From Fumia sp045121595 (GTDB taxonomy: Bacteria > Bacillota > Clostridia > Oscillospirales > Ruminococcaceae), in contig JBGVGI010000003.1 in the NCBI GenBank assembly GCA_045121595.1, positions 1-64,000 on the forward strand: 64,000 bases of DNA. Reading direction: 5' to 3'. This document shows, piece after piece, positions 51,585 to 60,016 of the stretch. The notes under the pieces were generated by a model that worked only from the letters and a program-made list of their open reading frames with translations, was not told the DNA's origin and searched no databases. The position numbers and the translations under genes were made by a program. The number at the start of each line of letters is the position of its first letter. The stretch's first letter is position 1.

Positions 51585-52826
51585 CTATCTTATCTGTCCG
51601 TTTCCGATTACTTTGTATTTAACCGAAGTCAAAGCGTCAAGTCCCATCGGACCACGTGCGTGAAGCTTCTGGGTTGATATGCCGATTTCAGCGCCCATAC
51701 CGAATTCACCGCCGTCGGTAAAACGGCTTGAAGCGTTTAAGTACACTGCCGCCGCATCGACGTTATTTAAAAAAGTTTCTGCTTTTTTTATATCGTTTGT
51801 GACAATCACTTCGGAATGTCCCGTGCCGAAACGGTCGATGTGTAAAACGGCTTCTTCGACGTCATTTACTACTTTTACCGAAATTGCGTAATCCAAAAAC
51901 TCGGTGTCATACTCTGTATCCGTTGCTTTTAATGCATCGGGAACGTATTTTAAGGTTTCCTCGCAACCGTACCATTGTACGTTACTTTTGTCAAGACGTT
52001 TTTTAGCAAGAGGCAAAAACTCTCCTGCGATACTCTTATCAACTAAAAGTGATTCAGCAGCATTACAGACGGAAACTCTGCTTGTCTTTGCATTTTCTAA
52101 AATATCAAGCGCCATATCAAAGTCCGCAGAGCTTTCAACGTAGATATGACAGTTGCCCACACCCGTTTCAATAACGGGTACAGTTGCATTCTGCACAACC
52201 GATTTTATAAGTCCTGCGCCACCTCTGGGAATAAGCACGTCAAGAGCATCAAGCTTCATAAGAGCAGTAGCAGTTTCCCTTGCGGTATCCTCAACAAGCT
52301 GAACGATATCCTCAGGGAGTGAGAGTTTTTTAAGTGCCTTTCTCATAACAAAAACGAGGGCTTTATTTGAATTAATTGCTTCCTTGCCACCTCTTAAAAT
52401 CACGGCGTTACCTGATTTTATGCAAAGGGTTGCACCGTCAACCGTAACGTTCGGACGGCTTTCGTAGATAATACCAACAACGCCTAACGGCACTCTCGTT
52501 TTTAAGATATTAAGTCCGTTTGGTCTTACGATACCGCTTTCGGTAACACCGACGGGGTCGTCAAGTGAAATAAGCTTTCTTACCGCTTCACAGATGCCCT
52601 TTATTCTTTCGGGAGTTAAGGTAAGTCTGTCGATAAGACCATCAGCCATATTGTTTTTTCTGCCGTTTTCAATATCAAGACGGTTGTTTTCAAGGATATA
52701 TTCAGTATTTTCTTCAAGTAAGGCGGCAATTTCTTCAAGGCATAAATTTTTAAGCTTTGTATCGGCTGTACCGATAACTTTTTTTGCCTTTTTTGCATTT
52801 GCGCCAAGGGTTTCAACGTAAGTCAT
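51585..52826 (-). CDS. proA: Gamma-glutamyl phosphate reductase
   Basis: This 413-residue aldehyde-dehydrogenase-fold enzyme reduces gamma-glutamyl phosphate to glutamate semialdehyde with NADPH, the second step of proline synthesis. The catalytic Cys is in KTSRVSVCNAAESLLV. The C-terminal end has SRFTDGGEFGMGAEIGISTQKLHARGPMGLDALTS, a family hallmark. Its start shares one base with the proB stop (TAATG). Confidence 0.96.
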   Translation of the reverse strand: MTYVETLGANAKKAKKVIGTADTKLKNLCLEEIAALLEENTEYILENNRLDIENGRKNNMADGLIDRLTLTPERIKGICEAVRKLISLDDPVGVTESGIVRPNGLNILKTRVPLGVVGIIYESRPNVTVDGATLCIKSGNAVILRGGKEAINSNKALVFVMRKALKKLSLPEDIVQLVEDTARETATALMKLDALDVLIPRGGAGLIKSVVQNATVPVIETGVGNCHIYVESSADFDMALDILENAKTSRVSVCNAAESLLVDKSIAGEFLPLAKKRLDKSNVQWYGCEETLKYVPDALKATDTEYDTEFLDYAISVKVVNDVEEAVLHIDRFGTGHSEVIVTNDIKKAETFLNNVDAAAVYLNASSRFTDGGEFGMGAEIGISTQKLHARGPMGLDALTSVKYKVIGNGQIR

Positions 52827-53623
52827 TATTCTGCTCCTTTACATCCGATGAAGGTGCCGATTTCCTTGTCATCAAACAAATCGTAGAGCTTTTCGGGGTT
52901 TTGTCCGTTCATTATAACTGTCGGGAAACCTGATTTAAGTCCGATTTCCGCCGCAGTGATTTTGGTTATCATACCACCCGTACCGAGGTGAGAGCCTTCC
53001 CCACCCGCTAAAGCTTTAACGCTGTCGTCAATATGCCCGATTACGCTTATAAGCTTTGCATCATCGTTAGTGCGGGGGTTTTTATCGTAAACACCGTCGA
53101 TATCGGTTAAGATAATAAGCAAATCAGTATTTGTAAGGCAACCTACGATTGCAGAAAGAGTATCGTTATCGCCAAACTCAATTTCTTCGGTTGAAACGGT
53201 GTCGTTTTCGTTTACAACGGGGATAACACCGAAATCAAGAAGATTCATAAAGGTATTTACAACGTGTTTTTCACGTTCTTTGTGGTCGATGATATCACGC
53301 GTCATAAGTACCTGAGCTACCGTATGGTTGTATTCGGAAAAATACTTATCGTAGCAATACATCAGTTCACACTGACCGATTGCGGCACAAGCCTGTCTTA
53401 CGGGGATTTCACGGGGGCGCTCTTTAAGACCTATTTTACCTGCACCCACACCGATAGCACCCGAAGAAACAAGGATAACTTCCTTACCCGCATTCTTAAG
53501 GTCGGAAAGCACCTTTACGAGTTTTTCCATTCTCTGGATGTTTAAAAGTCCCGTTTTATGAGCCAGTGTGGAAGTACCTACTTTTATTACAACCCTTTTG
53601 GCATCCGATACTTTAGTTATCAT
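52826..53623 (-). CDS. proB: Glutamate 5-kinase
   Basis: This 265-residue amino-acid kinase fold (RVVIKVGTSTL, SSGAIGVGAGKIGL, NENDTVSTEEIEFGDNDTLSAIV, GTGGMITKITAAEIG) makes gamma-glutamyl phosphate. The C-terminal PUA domain of many ProB proteins is missing; such short forms are known in Firmicutes. Proline feedback should act through the kinase domain. An AAAGGAG site precedes ATG 53623. Confidence 0.95.
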   Translation of the reverse strand: MITKVSDAKRVVIKVGTSTLAHKTGLLNIQRMEKLVKVLSDLKNAGKEVILVSSGAIGVGAGKIGLKERPREIPVRQACAAIGQCELMYCYDKYFSEYNHTVAQVLMTRDIIDHKEREKHVVNTFMNLLDFGVIPVVNENDTVSTEEIEFGDNDTLSAIVGCLTNTDLLIILTDIDGVYDKNPRTNDDAKLISVIGHIDDSVKALAGGEGSHLGTGGMITKITAAEIGLKSGFPTVIMNGQNPEKLYDLFDDKEIGTFIGCKGAE

Positions 53624-53627
53624 TTTG

Positions 53628-54362
53628 CTACTCCTTTGACGTCAGTTTTCTCGCATAAAAAGCGAGTGTCATATTTTTATAAAGATAATATATGGGGAAA
53701 AATATCACAAACGAAAGATAGATAAAAAATAAATTTTTTCTTTTCTGTGACATATATTCTTTGGATTTTTTTAAAGCGTTTTTTACGGTAGTATCTCCGA
53801 TAAGGTATTCGGTTAAAAAGTACCTTGAAGACAAAAGGATAAAAATCCACACCGTACATACTGTAAGCACCATAAAAACAAAGCTTAAAATCATCTGAAA
53901 AAGAAGCGATTCGTCACTTTGGTAACTTCTCATATAAATTATTTCAAGAATAACGAGAAAAGGCGGTGTAAACAGTAAAAAAGCTAAACTGAACTTTTTA
54001 AAATACACTCTTATTTTCAAGGCAATACACTTTAAAAAGCTTTTCGGTTTAAAAAAGAAGAAAATTTCAAAAAACTTTAAATCTTCGCCGTTTGCAACCT
54101 TGTAAAACCACCTTTTCGTGCCGATTTTAAGTGGAGTTACCGTCAAAAACGCCATAACAAGAAACGAAACTGCAAAGATAAAAAATTCCTTAGTGATTTT
54201 TTTGTCTGTGGTCAAAAGGTCGATTGCCATAAATAAAGGCAGGAAATATCTCAAAGCAAAAAGCAAGGCGGAAATAATATTCACCGTGACAAAAACCATA
54301 GCTGCCTTTCCTTTAATTTCGTAAAGCCTTCTCAATGCCTTTTTACACAGATTATAAGGCAA
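53628..54362 (-). CDS. DUF975-like integral membrane protein
   Basis: This 244-residue protein has about five hydrophobic segments (for example 19-46, 60-78, 124-145, 157-180, 216-232). A short amphipathic start LCKKALRRLYEIKGKAAMVF and late NALKKSKEYMSQKRKNLFFIYLSF resemble the DUF975 family of Firmicutes membrane proteins. The function is unknown. It is packed between a phosphatase (2 bases) and proB (4 bases) in one operon. Confidence 0.65.
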   Translation of the reverse strand: MPYNLCKKALRRLYEIKGKAAMVFVTVNIISALLFALRYFLPLFMAIDLLTTDKKITKEFFIFAVSFLVMAFLTVTPLKIGTKRWFYKVANGEDLKFFEIFFFFKPKSFLKCIALKIRVYFKKFSLAFLLFTPPFLVILEIIYMRSYQSDESLLFQMILSFVFMVLTVCTVWIFILLSSRYFLTEYLIGDTTVKNALKKSKEYMSQKRKNLFFIYLSFVIFFPIYYLYKNMTLAFYARKLTSKE

Positions 54363-54364
54363 AA

Positions 54365-55033
54365 TTATTCACTTTCCTCCAGATCGAAAATTTCGTATCC
54401 CATATCGTCGTTAAAATCATCGTTATATGGAAGCGGGTCAAAAACCTCAAATACCTTGTCCCTCTGCCAGAGCTGAGTTGTTAAAAGGGCGGTATATCCG
54501 TGACCGCTTTCAACAGACCAATAAAGTGGCTCACGTTTAGGATACCCGTACATTGACAAAAGATTTGAAATAACGCCGCCGTGGGTGATGACACAAGCTG
54601 TCCGTACCTTGTTTTTCATCATATCTTCAACGACTTCGTCAATGCCTTCCTCACAACGTTTTATGAAAGCAGACATATCTTCAGCTCCCTCGGGTACCGA
54701 TTTCATACCGCTCTGCGCCCATTTTTTGAAAGCGTCGCTTTCTTTTAATTCGTCAAGGGATTTCCCTTCAAAAGAACCGAAATCGTATTCTCTTAAATTA
54801 TTCACTATATGAATCATTCTGTCGGGGTACAAAACCTCGGCAGTGTCAAGGCATCTCTGCAAAGGAGAGGTATAAACCTTCTGCACGTCGGGGTATTCAA
54901 AAGCTTCCTTTAATTCATAAAGCTCTTTTTCGCCTTCTTTGGAAAGAGGCAGATCGGTAGAGCCTATGTATCTGCCTTCTTCATTTCCCTCAGTAAGTCC
55001 GTGACGGATGAAATATATCTTATAAGTAATCAC
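54365..55033 (-). CDS. Histidine phosphatase family protein
   Basis: The product has 222 residues from GTG 55033, chosen because AGGAGG lies 7 bases upstream; the ATG at 55069 lies at the promoter. The phosphoglycerate-mutase-like fold has the catalytic RHG (YFIRHGLTEGN), Arg in SPLQRCLDTAEVL, EYDFGSFEGKSLDE and the second His in VITHGGVISNLL. It is a phosphatase of the cobalamin-phosphatase/GpmB type. The substrate is not clear, and no cobalamin genes are near. It is the first gene of the operon reaching 50855. Confidence 0.82.
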   Translation of the reverse strand: MITYKIYFIRHGLTEGNEEGRYIGSTDLPLSKEGEKELYELKEAFEYPDVQKVYTSPLQRCLDTAEVLYPDRMIHIVNNLREYDFGSFEGKSLDELKESDAFKKWAQSGMKSVPEGAEDMSAFIKRCEEGIDEVVEDMMKNKVRTACVITHGGVISNLLSMYGYPKREPLYWSVESGHGYTALLTTQLWQRDKVFEVFDPLPYNDDFNDDMGYEIFDLEESE

Positions 55034-55166
55034 AGTTAAACCTCCTGTAATTTTGATTTCTATTATCATTATACTATAAAATATGGTAAAAACACAACGG
55101 GTTTCACAAATTTTTAACTAAATTAATATCAATTTATACAAAAATTTAATTTTTGTAAAAAAACTC

Positions 55167-55195
55167 TTTACATCGTGTAACTTTTGTTATATAAT
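55167..55195 (+). promoter_or_regulatory. Promoter of XRE gene
   Basis: TTTACA (55167-55172), 17 bases, TATAAT (55190-55195), with a 90-base leader before the gene. Confidence 0.75.
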
Positions 55196-55289
55196 TTACT
55201 GTGCGTTATCTCTTGTCGAAATATGTGGGATTTTCGCATAATGAGGCTTTATTTTGCCGCGTTAACAAAATTTAATAGGAGGTACGGTT

Positions 55290-55973
55290 ATGAATTCAGA
55301 ATTTCCGAGAATTCTTACCCTGCTGAGAAAAGAACGCGGCATCAGTCAGAAAAAAGCCGCTTCGGAGCTCAGTATTTCTCAGGCGCTTTTATCCCATTAC
55401 GAAAAAGGTATCCGTGAATGCGGTCTTGATTTCGTGGTAAAGGCTGCCGATTATTACAACGTGTCCTGCGATTTCCTTTTGGGACGTTCCCCTGAAAGAA
55501 CGGGTAAAACCCTTTCTGTCGAGGATATCCCCGAAGCTGATTTAAGCGTGGACAACAAGCTTCAGGGAAGTATTCTTCCCACACTCAACAAAAAGCTTAT
55601 TTTTAACTCTTTAAATATTTTATTCGATTTTCTGCAAAAAATCAACTGCAAAGAGCTTACAACAAAAATTTCTGACTTTTTGATGATTGCGGTTTACAGA
55701 ATGTTCAGGACTGTCTTCTCACTAAATTCCAAAAACGAGCAGGGACTCTTTATGATTTCAAAGCATCTTTATACTGCAAAGTCCTTGGCTACTATGGCAG
55801 AGATTGAAGCCGACGTTAACTTACTCGCTTCGGGCAAAGGAAACAAAAAGCTTATTTCTCAGGAAACGAGAGAATCCGTAAACGTCACAACCGAAAACCT
55901 CTCGCAGGAATATCCCGGTCAGGCTTCTTCTATTTTAAATCTTATCCAGAACAGTGAAAACAAAATTAAATAA
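55290..55973 (+). CDS. XRE-family regulator with helical C-terminal domain
   Basis: This 227-residue protein has a helix-turn-helix in residues about 7-62 (LLRKERGISQKKAASELSISQALLSHYEKGIRECGLDFVVKAADYY). A helical domain of about 130 residues follows, not recognised, with no sensor motif visible. An AGGAGG site precedes ATG 55290. It is transcribed alone, and its regulon is unknown. Relatives with this layout are common single-copy genes in clostridia. Confidence 0.8.
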   Translation: MNSEFPRILTLLRKERGISQKKAASELSISQALLSHYEKGIRECGLDFVVKAADYYNVSCDFLLGRSPERTGKTLSVEDIPEADLSVDNKLQGSILPTLNKKLIFNSLNILFDFLQKINCKELTTKISDFLMIAVYRMFRTVFSLNSKNEQGLFMISKHLYTAKSLATMAEIEADVNLLASGKGNKKLISQETRESVNVTTENLSQEYPGQASSILNLIQNSENKIK

Positions 55974-55979
55974 TTTCCA

Positions 55980-56013
55980 AATGCTTCCTGTGTAAATTTT
56001 AGGAAGCATTTTT
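55980..56013 (+). terminator. Terminator of XRE gene
   Basis: AATGCTTCCT 55980-55989 pairs with AGGAAGCATT 56001-56010, then T5. Confidence 0.88.
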
Positions 56014-56076
56014 ATTAACCGTTTTTAAGGATATACTATTCACGTGTCAAATGGCACAAAAAGGAGTGTAATTTAA

Positions 56077-57039
56077 GTGAAGATTATTAAAATCTTATCA
56101 GTTTGTCTGATTATTTCCCTCATACTCGTAAGTTGCGGAAACAAGGATAAAAACAATAATATGAAAGACGACTTAAGCTCCACTGTTTCCGACGTGCAAT
56201 CAAAGGTAGAGTCAGGCATTTCCGACGTGGAATCCGGTATCGAATCAATGATGCCAGATGAAAGCAGTTTGGTTTCAGAAGAAGCACCCGACAAGGGTGT
56301 TTCCTCTGAGCCTATAAAGGAAGTGCAGATTACTCCCGCAAATATTGAACTTTCAAGCCTTGACAACACAAAGCAGGGCTGGGGTCAGGGTGTTCAGGTT
56401 GACGACAAAAACCGCCCCGTTTCCTCAGTTAAATATCAGGAAAAATACGGCAAATACGATGCATATTTTATAGGAAGCGGTGAAAAATGCATTTATCTTA
56501 CCTTTGATGAAGGGTATGAAAACGGATATACCGCAACTATTCTCGATACCTTAAAGGAAAAAGGCGTAAAAGCGGTTTTCTTCGTAACGATGGATTACGC
56601 AAAAAAACAGCCTGAACTTATAAAGAGAATGATAGCAGAAGGACATATAGTCGGAAACCACAGTGACAAGCACGTTTCTTATCCCACAGTTGATATGGCG
56701 CGTTGTGAGGCGGAAACTATGAACCTTCATAACTATATTTCTGAAAACTTTGGTTATGAGATGACACTTTTCCGTCCCCCTATGGGTGAATTTTCCGAAC
56801 GTGTTTTAGCACAAATGCAGTCTTTGGGTTATAAAACTCTTCTCTGGAGCTTTGCATACAAAGACTGGGAGGTTGATAATCAGCCTGATGAAGCGGCATC
56901 CTTGCAGAAGTTAAACGGTGCTTTACACGACGGAGCACTTTACCTTCTCCATGCGGTAGGCAGTACCAACAACAACATACTGGGTGACTTCATTGATTAT
57001 GCCCACTCTCAGGGTTATCAATTCAAATTAATGCAGTAA
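56077..57039 (+). CDS. PdaA-like polysaccharide deacetylase lipoprotein
   Basis: This 320-residue protein starts at GTG 56077, 10 bases behind AAGGAG. Lipobox LVSC (Cys20) is followed by a Ser/Glu-rich linker (about 21-100) and an NodB-type deacetylase domain (about 125-318). The domain has YLTFDEGYENGYT (in PdaA the second acid is often Asn), metal site NHSDKH and FRPPMGEFSE. PdaA removes acetyl from MurNAc for muramic-lactam formation in spore cortex, which fits the spore genes elsewhere in the window. A vegetative wall deacetylase is the alternative. Confidence 0.8.
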   Translation: MKIIKILSVCLIISLILVSCGNKDKNNNMKDDLSSTVSDVQSKVESGISDVESGIESMMPDESSLVSEEAPDKGVSSEPIKEVQITPANIELSSLDNTKQGWGQGVQVDDKNRPVSSVKYQEKYGKYDAYFIGSGEKCIYLTFDEGYENGYTATILDTLKEKGVKAVFFVTMDYAKKQPELIKRMIAEGHIVGNHSDKHVSYPTVDMARCEAETMNLHNYISENFGYEMTLFRPPMGEFSERVLAQMQSLGYKTLLWSFAYKDWEVDNQPDEAASLQKLNGALHDGALYLLHAVGSTNNNILGDFIDYAHSQGYQFKLMQ

Positions 57040-57104
57040 AATGCCGAAAAAACCGTCATTTTTTTGATAAATCTTACAAAAATTAAAAAATTTCCATTTT
57101 TTTG

Positions 57105-57133
57105 TTGATTTTTTAAGAATAATGTGTTAAAAT
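57105..57133 (+). promoter_or_regulatory. Promoter of candidate small RNA
   Basis: TTGATT (57105-57110), 17 bases, TAAAAT (57128-57133). No gene on this strand follows. Confidence 0.65.
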
Positions 57134-57138
57134 GATAG

Positions 57139-57248
57139 TCACTTCCTTTTGGAAGCAAATAATATCGTCTTTTATCGTCTTCGCAACAGTGGGGGCGATA
57201 TTTTATTTGCAAAAAAGCCTGTATTCAAAAGAATACAGGCTTTTTTTT
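57139..57248 (+). ncRNA. Candidate structured small RNA, about 110 nt
   Basis: Transcription from the promoter at 57105-57133 would start near 57140. The RNA has a small hairpin CTTCC/GGAAG (57142-57155). A long stem follows: GCAAATAATATCG (57155-57167) with 57196-57210, 13 pairs with a two-base bulge, enclosing a 28-base loop. It ends at the terminator (57215-57248). There is no ribosome site or convincing frame. It matches no RNA family I can recall. The loop contains ATCGTC twice and a G-run (57191-57195) that could pair with targets. Confidence 0.6.
57212..57248. terminator. Bidirectional terminator
   Basis: AAGCCTGTATTC pairs with GAATACAGGCTT around AAAA with T8 on + and A6 on the other side. 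It serves the small RNA (+) and the helicase-loader gene (minus). Confidence 0.88.
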
Positions 57249-58221
57249 ATTTTGCTTTTATCTGTCTTACGTCTTTACCAATAAAACGAAGATATGTAAA
57301 GAGCGAAATCAGTCTTGATACCAGGCGTTTTGAGTAACGCTCTTCAAGTTCAACCAAACTGAAGTTTGTGCTTATAATGGTAGTCTTACCACGGTTGCAA
57401 CGGTTGTCGATAATATTATAGACTGTCGCAAGATTAAAAGGAGAATTAAACTCTGCACCTAAATCGTCAAGTACAAGCAAATCGGCATCCAAAACGGTAC
57501 CGAGAGTGTCTTTGTTTTCACATCTACCAAAGTTTTCATCCTCGATTTTTCTCAAAAGGTCGTACGCCGTGCCGTAAACCGCGGTATAACCCTTTTCGAT
57601 CACTTTACTCGCAATGGCAAGTGAGAGATGGGTTTTACCGAGTCCCGTCGGTCCTTCCATAAAGATACCCTTTGCTCCGCGTGTGAATTTATCGGCGTAT
57701 TTTTTGCAGAAGTTTAAAATGCTGGTCATCTGTTCAAAAGGCACTACACCCACTGTTTCATCCTTAACCTTACTGTAAAAATCAAGGTTAAAATCCGAAA
57801 AATCGGAAAGTGTCAAAGCTGAAGAACGGTTAATTTCTTCAAAATTAATCTTTTTCATAAGGGCATTGAGGCATTCGCAACGCTTGTTATCAACAAAGCC
57901 TTTATCGTTACATTTTTTACAGGTATATGAAACTTCAAGGTAATCGGAAGGAAAACCACCCTTTACAAGCAAATCTTTTTCTATCTGCTGAAGTGAAAGG
58001 TTAGCATTTTTAAGCTCTTCAATTCCCTTTTCGATATCCTTTTCCCTTGAAAGAATAAGCTTTGAAAGCCTTATAGACGTAAGGGCAAGTTCATTTCTTA
58101 TATCAATTACCTGAGGGATTTTTTCATTGATTTCATCGACTCTCATATTACGCTCGATTTCAGCGCGAAGACGACGCTGTTCAAGTATTTTAAGAGCTTT
58201 TTCAAGAATTTCATTTCTCAT
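57247..58221 (-). CDS. DnaC/DnaI-type helicase loader ATPase
   Basis: This 324-residue AAA+ protein has an N-terminal helical region (about 1-80) and a zinc-like cysteine set (CKKCNDKGFVDNKRCECL, about 104-121). The ATPase domain follows (Walker A MEGPTGLGKTHLSLAIAS, Walker B DLLVLDDLGAEF, Arg finger NRGKTTIISTNFSLVELEERYSKRLVSRL). The zinc motif followed by AAA+ fits the DnaI type, which places replicative helicase on DNA. It follows the DnaD-like gene by 20 bases, like the dnaB-dnaI pair in Bacillus. Confidence 0.88.
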   Translation of the reverse strand: MRNEILEKALKILEQRRLRAEIERNMRVDEINEKIPQVIDIRNELALTSIRLSKLILSREKDIEKGIEELKNANLSLQQIEKDLLVKGGFPSDYLEVSYTCKKCNDKGFVDNKRCECLNALMKKINFEEINRSSALTLSDFSDFNLDFYSKVKDETVGVVPFEQMTSILNFCKKYADKFTRGAKGIFMEGPTGLGKTHLSLAIASKVIEKGYTAVYGTAYDLLRKIEDENFGRCENKDTLGTVLDADLLVLDDLGAEFNSPFNLATVYNIIDNRCNRGKTTIISTNFSLVELEERYSKRLVSRLISLFTYLRFIGKDVRQIKAK

Positions 58222-58241
58222 AACATAACACCTTTTAAAGA

Positions 58242-59150
58242 TTATTCAGGCACGTTCCATGCATTTTTTTCAAATTCTTCAAGGTCGTAGGAAGCATCAC
58301 TTTTTCTTACCTTTTGCTTCGGAGTAACGGTTTCTTTTAAAAGCAAATCCTTTTCAGTAAAAATTTCCTTTTCCTTCCACGACTGCAAAATCTTATCGAT
58401 ATACGGATAAGCAACTTTGCCTGTATTATCGACAGTTCTTTCATAAGCTAATTTTATCATATCAACGTCAAAGCCGTAATCAAACCATAAGTTAATATAT
58501 TTCTTCTGAGTGGCAGTAAAGGCGTGGTCACCCGTTCCGAAAGCTGTGCGGATTTTCCCTTCCCTGCTTTTTCTAAGATTAAGTTTTTTAATCTCGGCTT
58601 CGGCTCTTGCGTGAGTGATAATTTCATCATCGACCCAACCCGCACAAAGCTTCTGAATATAGTTAAAATGCGATTTACCGTCAAGAATACAGTATTCAAC
58701 CGCCATAATGATAACGTCGGCAGGAAGTCCCATAACCTCGTTTATGTACACTAAACCTTTCTGTTCAGTCGAAGTAAGCGGTCTTCCGTAAAGGCTTTCT
58801 GCAGTACAGAGCAAAAACTTGATTTCGTTGTTGTCACGAACCTGTTCGGCAACTCTTTTTGAGGTGATGTCGGAGGGTTTAACCGCATCAGGCTGAGTTT
58901 TTCTTTTCGGGAGTTCGCTTGTATTTTCGCTTAACACACCTACCGATTTCCAGTATCCCAAAGCTTCTGAAACGTCGCTTTCAGAAAGAGACAAAAACTT
59001 TGATATTCTTGAAATATCGGCAGAGTTTTCTCTTATTGCCGCTATGAGTACACGGATATAGCTTCCGCTTACAACGGGAAGATATTTATCCACAACTTCA
59101 GCGGGGAGGGTTACAAATTCCCCACCTACGGATATTCCCAACTTCCTCAC
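58242..59150 (-). CDS. DnaD-domain replication initiation protein
   Basis: This 302-residue protein has a winged-helix-like N-terminus (about 15-80, LPAEVVDKYLPVVSGSYIRVLIAAI). Two DnaB/DnaD C-terminal domains follow; the first is at about 105-180 (LYGRPLTSTEQKGLVYINEVMGLPADVIIMAVEYC) and the second ends near YIDKILQSWKEKEIFT. Such proteins remodel DNA at the origin and recruit helicase loader, here the next gene. It overlaps the YdcF gene by 4 bases. Confidence 0.85.
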   Translation of the reverse strand: MRKLGISVGGEFVTLPAEVVDKYLPVVSGSYIRVLIAAIRENSADISRISKFLSLSESDVSEALGYWKSVGVLSENTSELPKRKTQPDAVKPSDITSKRVAEQVRDNNEIKFLLCTAESLYGRPLTSTEQKGLVYINEVMGLPADVIIMAVEYCILDGKSHFNYIQKLCAGWVDDEIITHARAEAEIKKLNLRKSREGKIRTAFGTGDHAFTATQKKYINLWFDYGFDVDMIKLAYERTVDNTGKVAYPYIDKILQSWKEKEIFTEKDLLLKETVTPKQKVRKSDASYDLEEFEKNAWNVPE

Positions 59151-59890
59151 CTCCTGTCAAATATGAAGGATTTTGCCAATGCAAGACCTTCTCTTATATA
59201 AAATGACGGTACTAAAAGCAAATGAGTATCACCGCCAAAGGTTGTAACGTTTTCATACCCCAACCTTTTTGCAAGCATTTTAGCTCTGAAACAATGATAG
59301 TCACTGCTTATAATTTTGATTTTAAGCTCTGATAAATCCTTGCCACTGTCTTTTATGATAAGTTCTTTTGAAAACAAAAGGTTTTCCTTTGTGTTTTCGG
59401 ATTTATCCTCAATTATGATATTTTCGATACCGTGTTCTTTAAGATAATTTTCCATAACGACGGCTTCAGGCATAATTTCATCAATTCCCTGACCACCCGT
59501 TACGATTACGGGTTCACCCTGATTACATTCGATAAATGCGTCAAGGCGGTTTCTTAAAGTAAGGCTCGGTTTATCCTTTTTGATTGCGGCACCTAAAACT
59601 ATGGTATAATCAGGCTTACTGCGGTCTTTTTCCACAACACCCGAAATAACGAACGCTTCAAGCACTACAAAAACGGCAAGGAATACTATCACACCAATAA
59701 TAAAAACTTTTTTCAGGGTAGAAATCAAAGGGATTTCCCCGTATTTCATATCGACAAATCCCAAAAGTGCCAAAACCCCTGCAAAGAAAAACAAAATAAA
59801 GTTAAAATTAACCTTGCCAAGACAAAGAGTAACTAAAAGACAATATAAAACCGTCAAAGCGGAAACCGAAAACATAACCTTATGAAACAT
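59147..59890 (-). CDS. YdcF/SanA-family (DUF218) membrane protein
   Basis: The product has 247 residues from ATG 59890, set by AAGGAGG 6 bases upstream. Three or so membrane segments fill the first 90 residues. The DUF218 domain follows, with YTIVLGAAIKKDKPSLTLRNRLDAFI, VTGGQGIDEIMPEA and IEDKSENTKENLLFSKEL. Family roles touch envelope-polymer synthesis or vancomycin sensitivity (SanA), without known chemistry. Being first in an operon with DnaD and the helicase loader is odd but may be chance. Confidence 0.83.
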   Translation of the reverse strand: MFHKVMFSVSALTVLYCLLVTLCLGKVNFNFILFFFAGVLALLGFVDMKYGEIPLISTLKKVFIIGVIVFLAVFVVLEAFVISGVVEKDRSKPDYTIVLGAAIKKDKPSLTLRNRLDAFIECNQGEPVIVTGGQGIDEIMPEAVVMENYLKEHGIENIIIEDKSENTKENLLFSKELIIKDSGKDLSELKIKIISSDYHCFRAKMLAKRLGYENVTTFGGDTHLLLVPSFYIREGLALAKSFIFDRR

Positions 59891-59966
59891 AGTTACCCTC
59901 CTTAAAAAATTGGTGTATTTAATAGTATACCACAAAAAAACAAAATAAAAAAGACTTTTTAATAAA

Positions 59967-60000
59967 AAAATCGACACATTTTTATATGTGTCGATTTATT
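59967..60000 (-). terminator. Terminator of gdhA
   Basis: AAATCGACACAT 59968-59979 pairs with ATGTGTCGATTT 59986-59997 and is followed by a U-run on the minus strand. Confidence 0.85.
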
Positions 60001-60016
60001 GTTTATGTATTAAGTA

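Noticed and set aside
57149..57337. 62-codon frame on + over the small RNA and terminator
   Set aside because: No ribosome site, and it runs through the terminator hairpin into the antisense of the helicase-loader gene.
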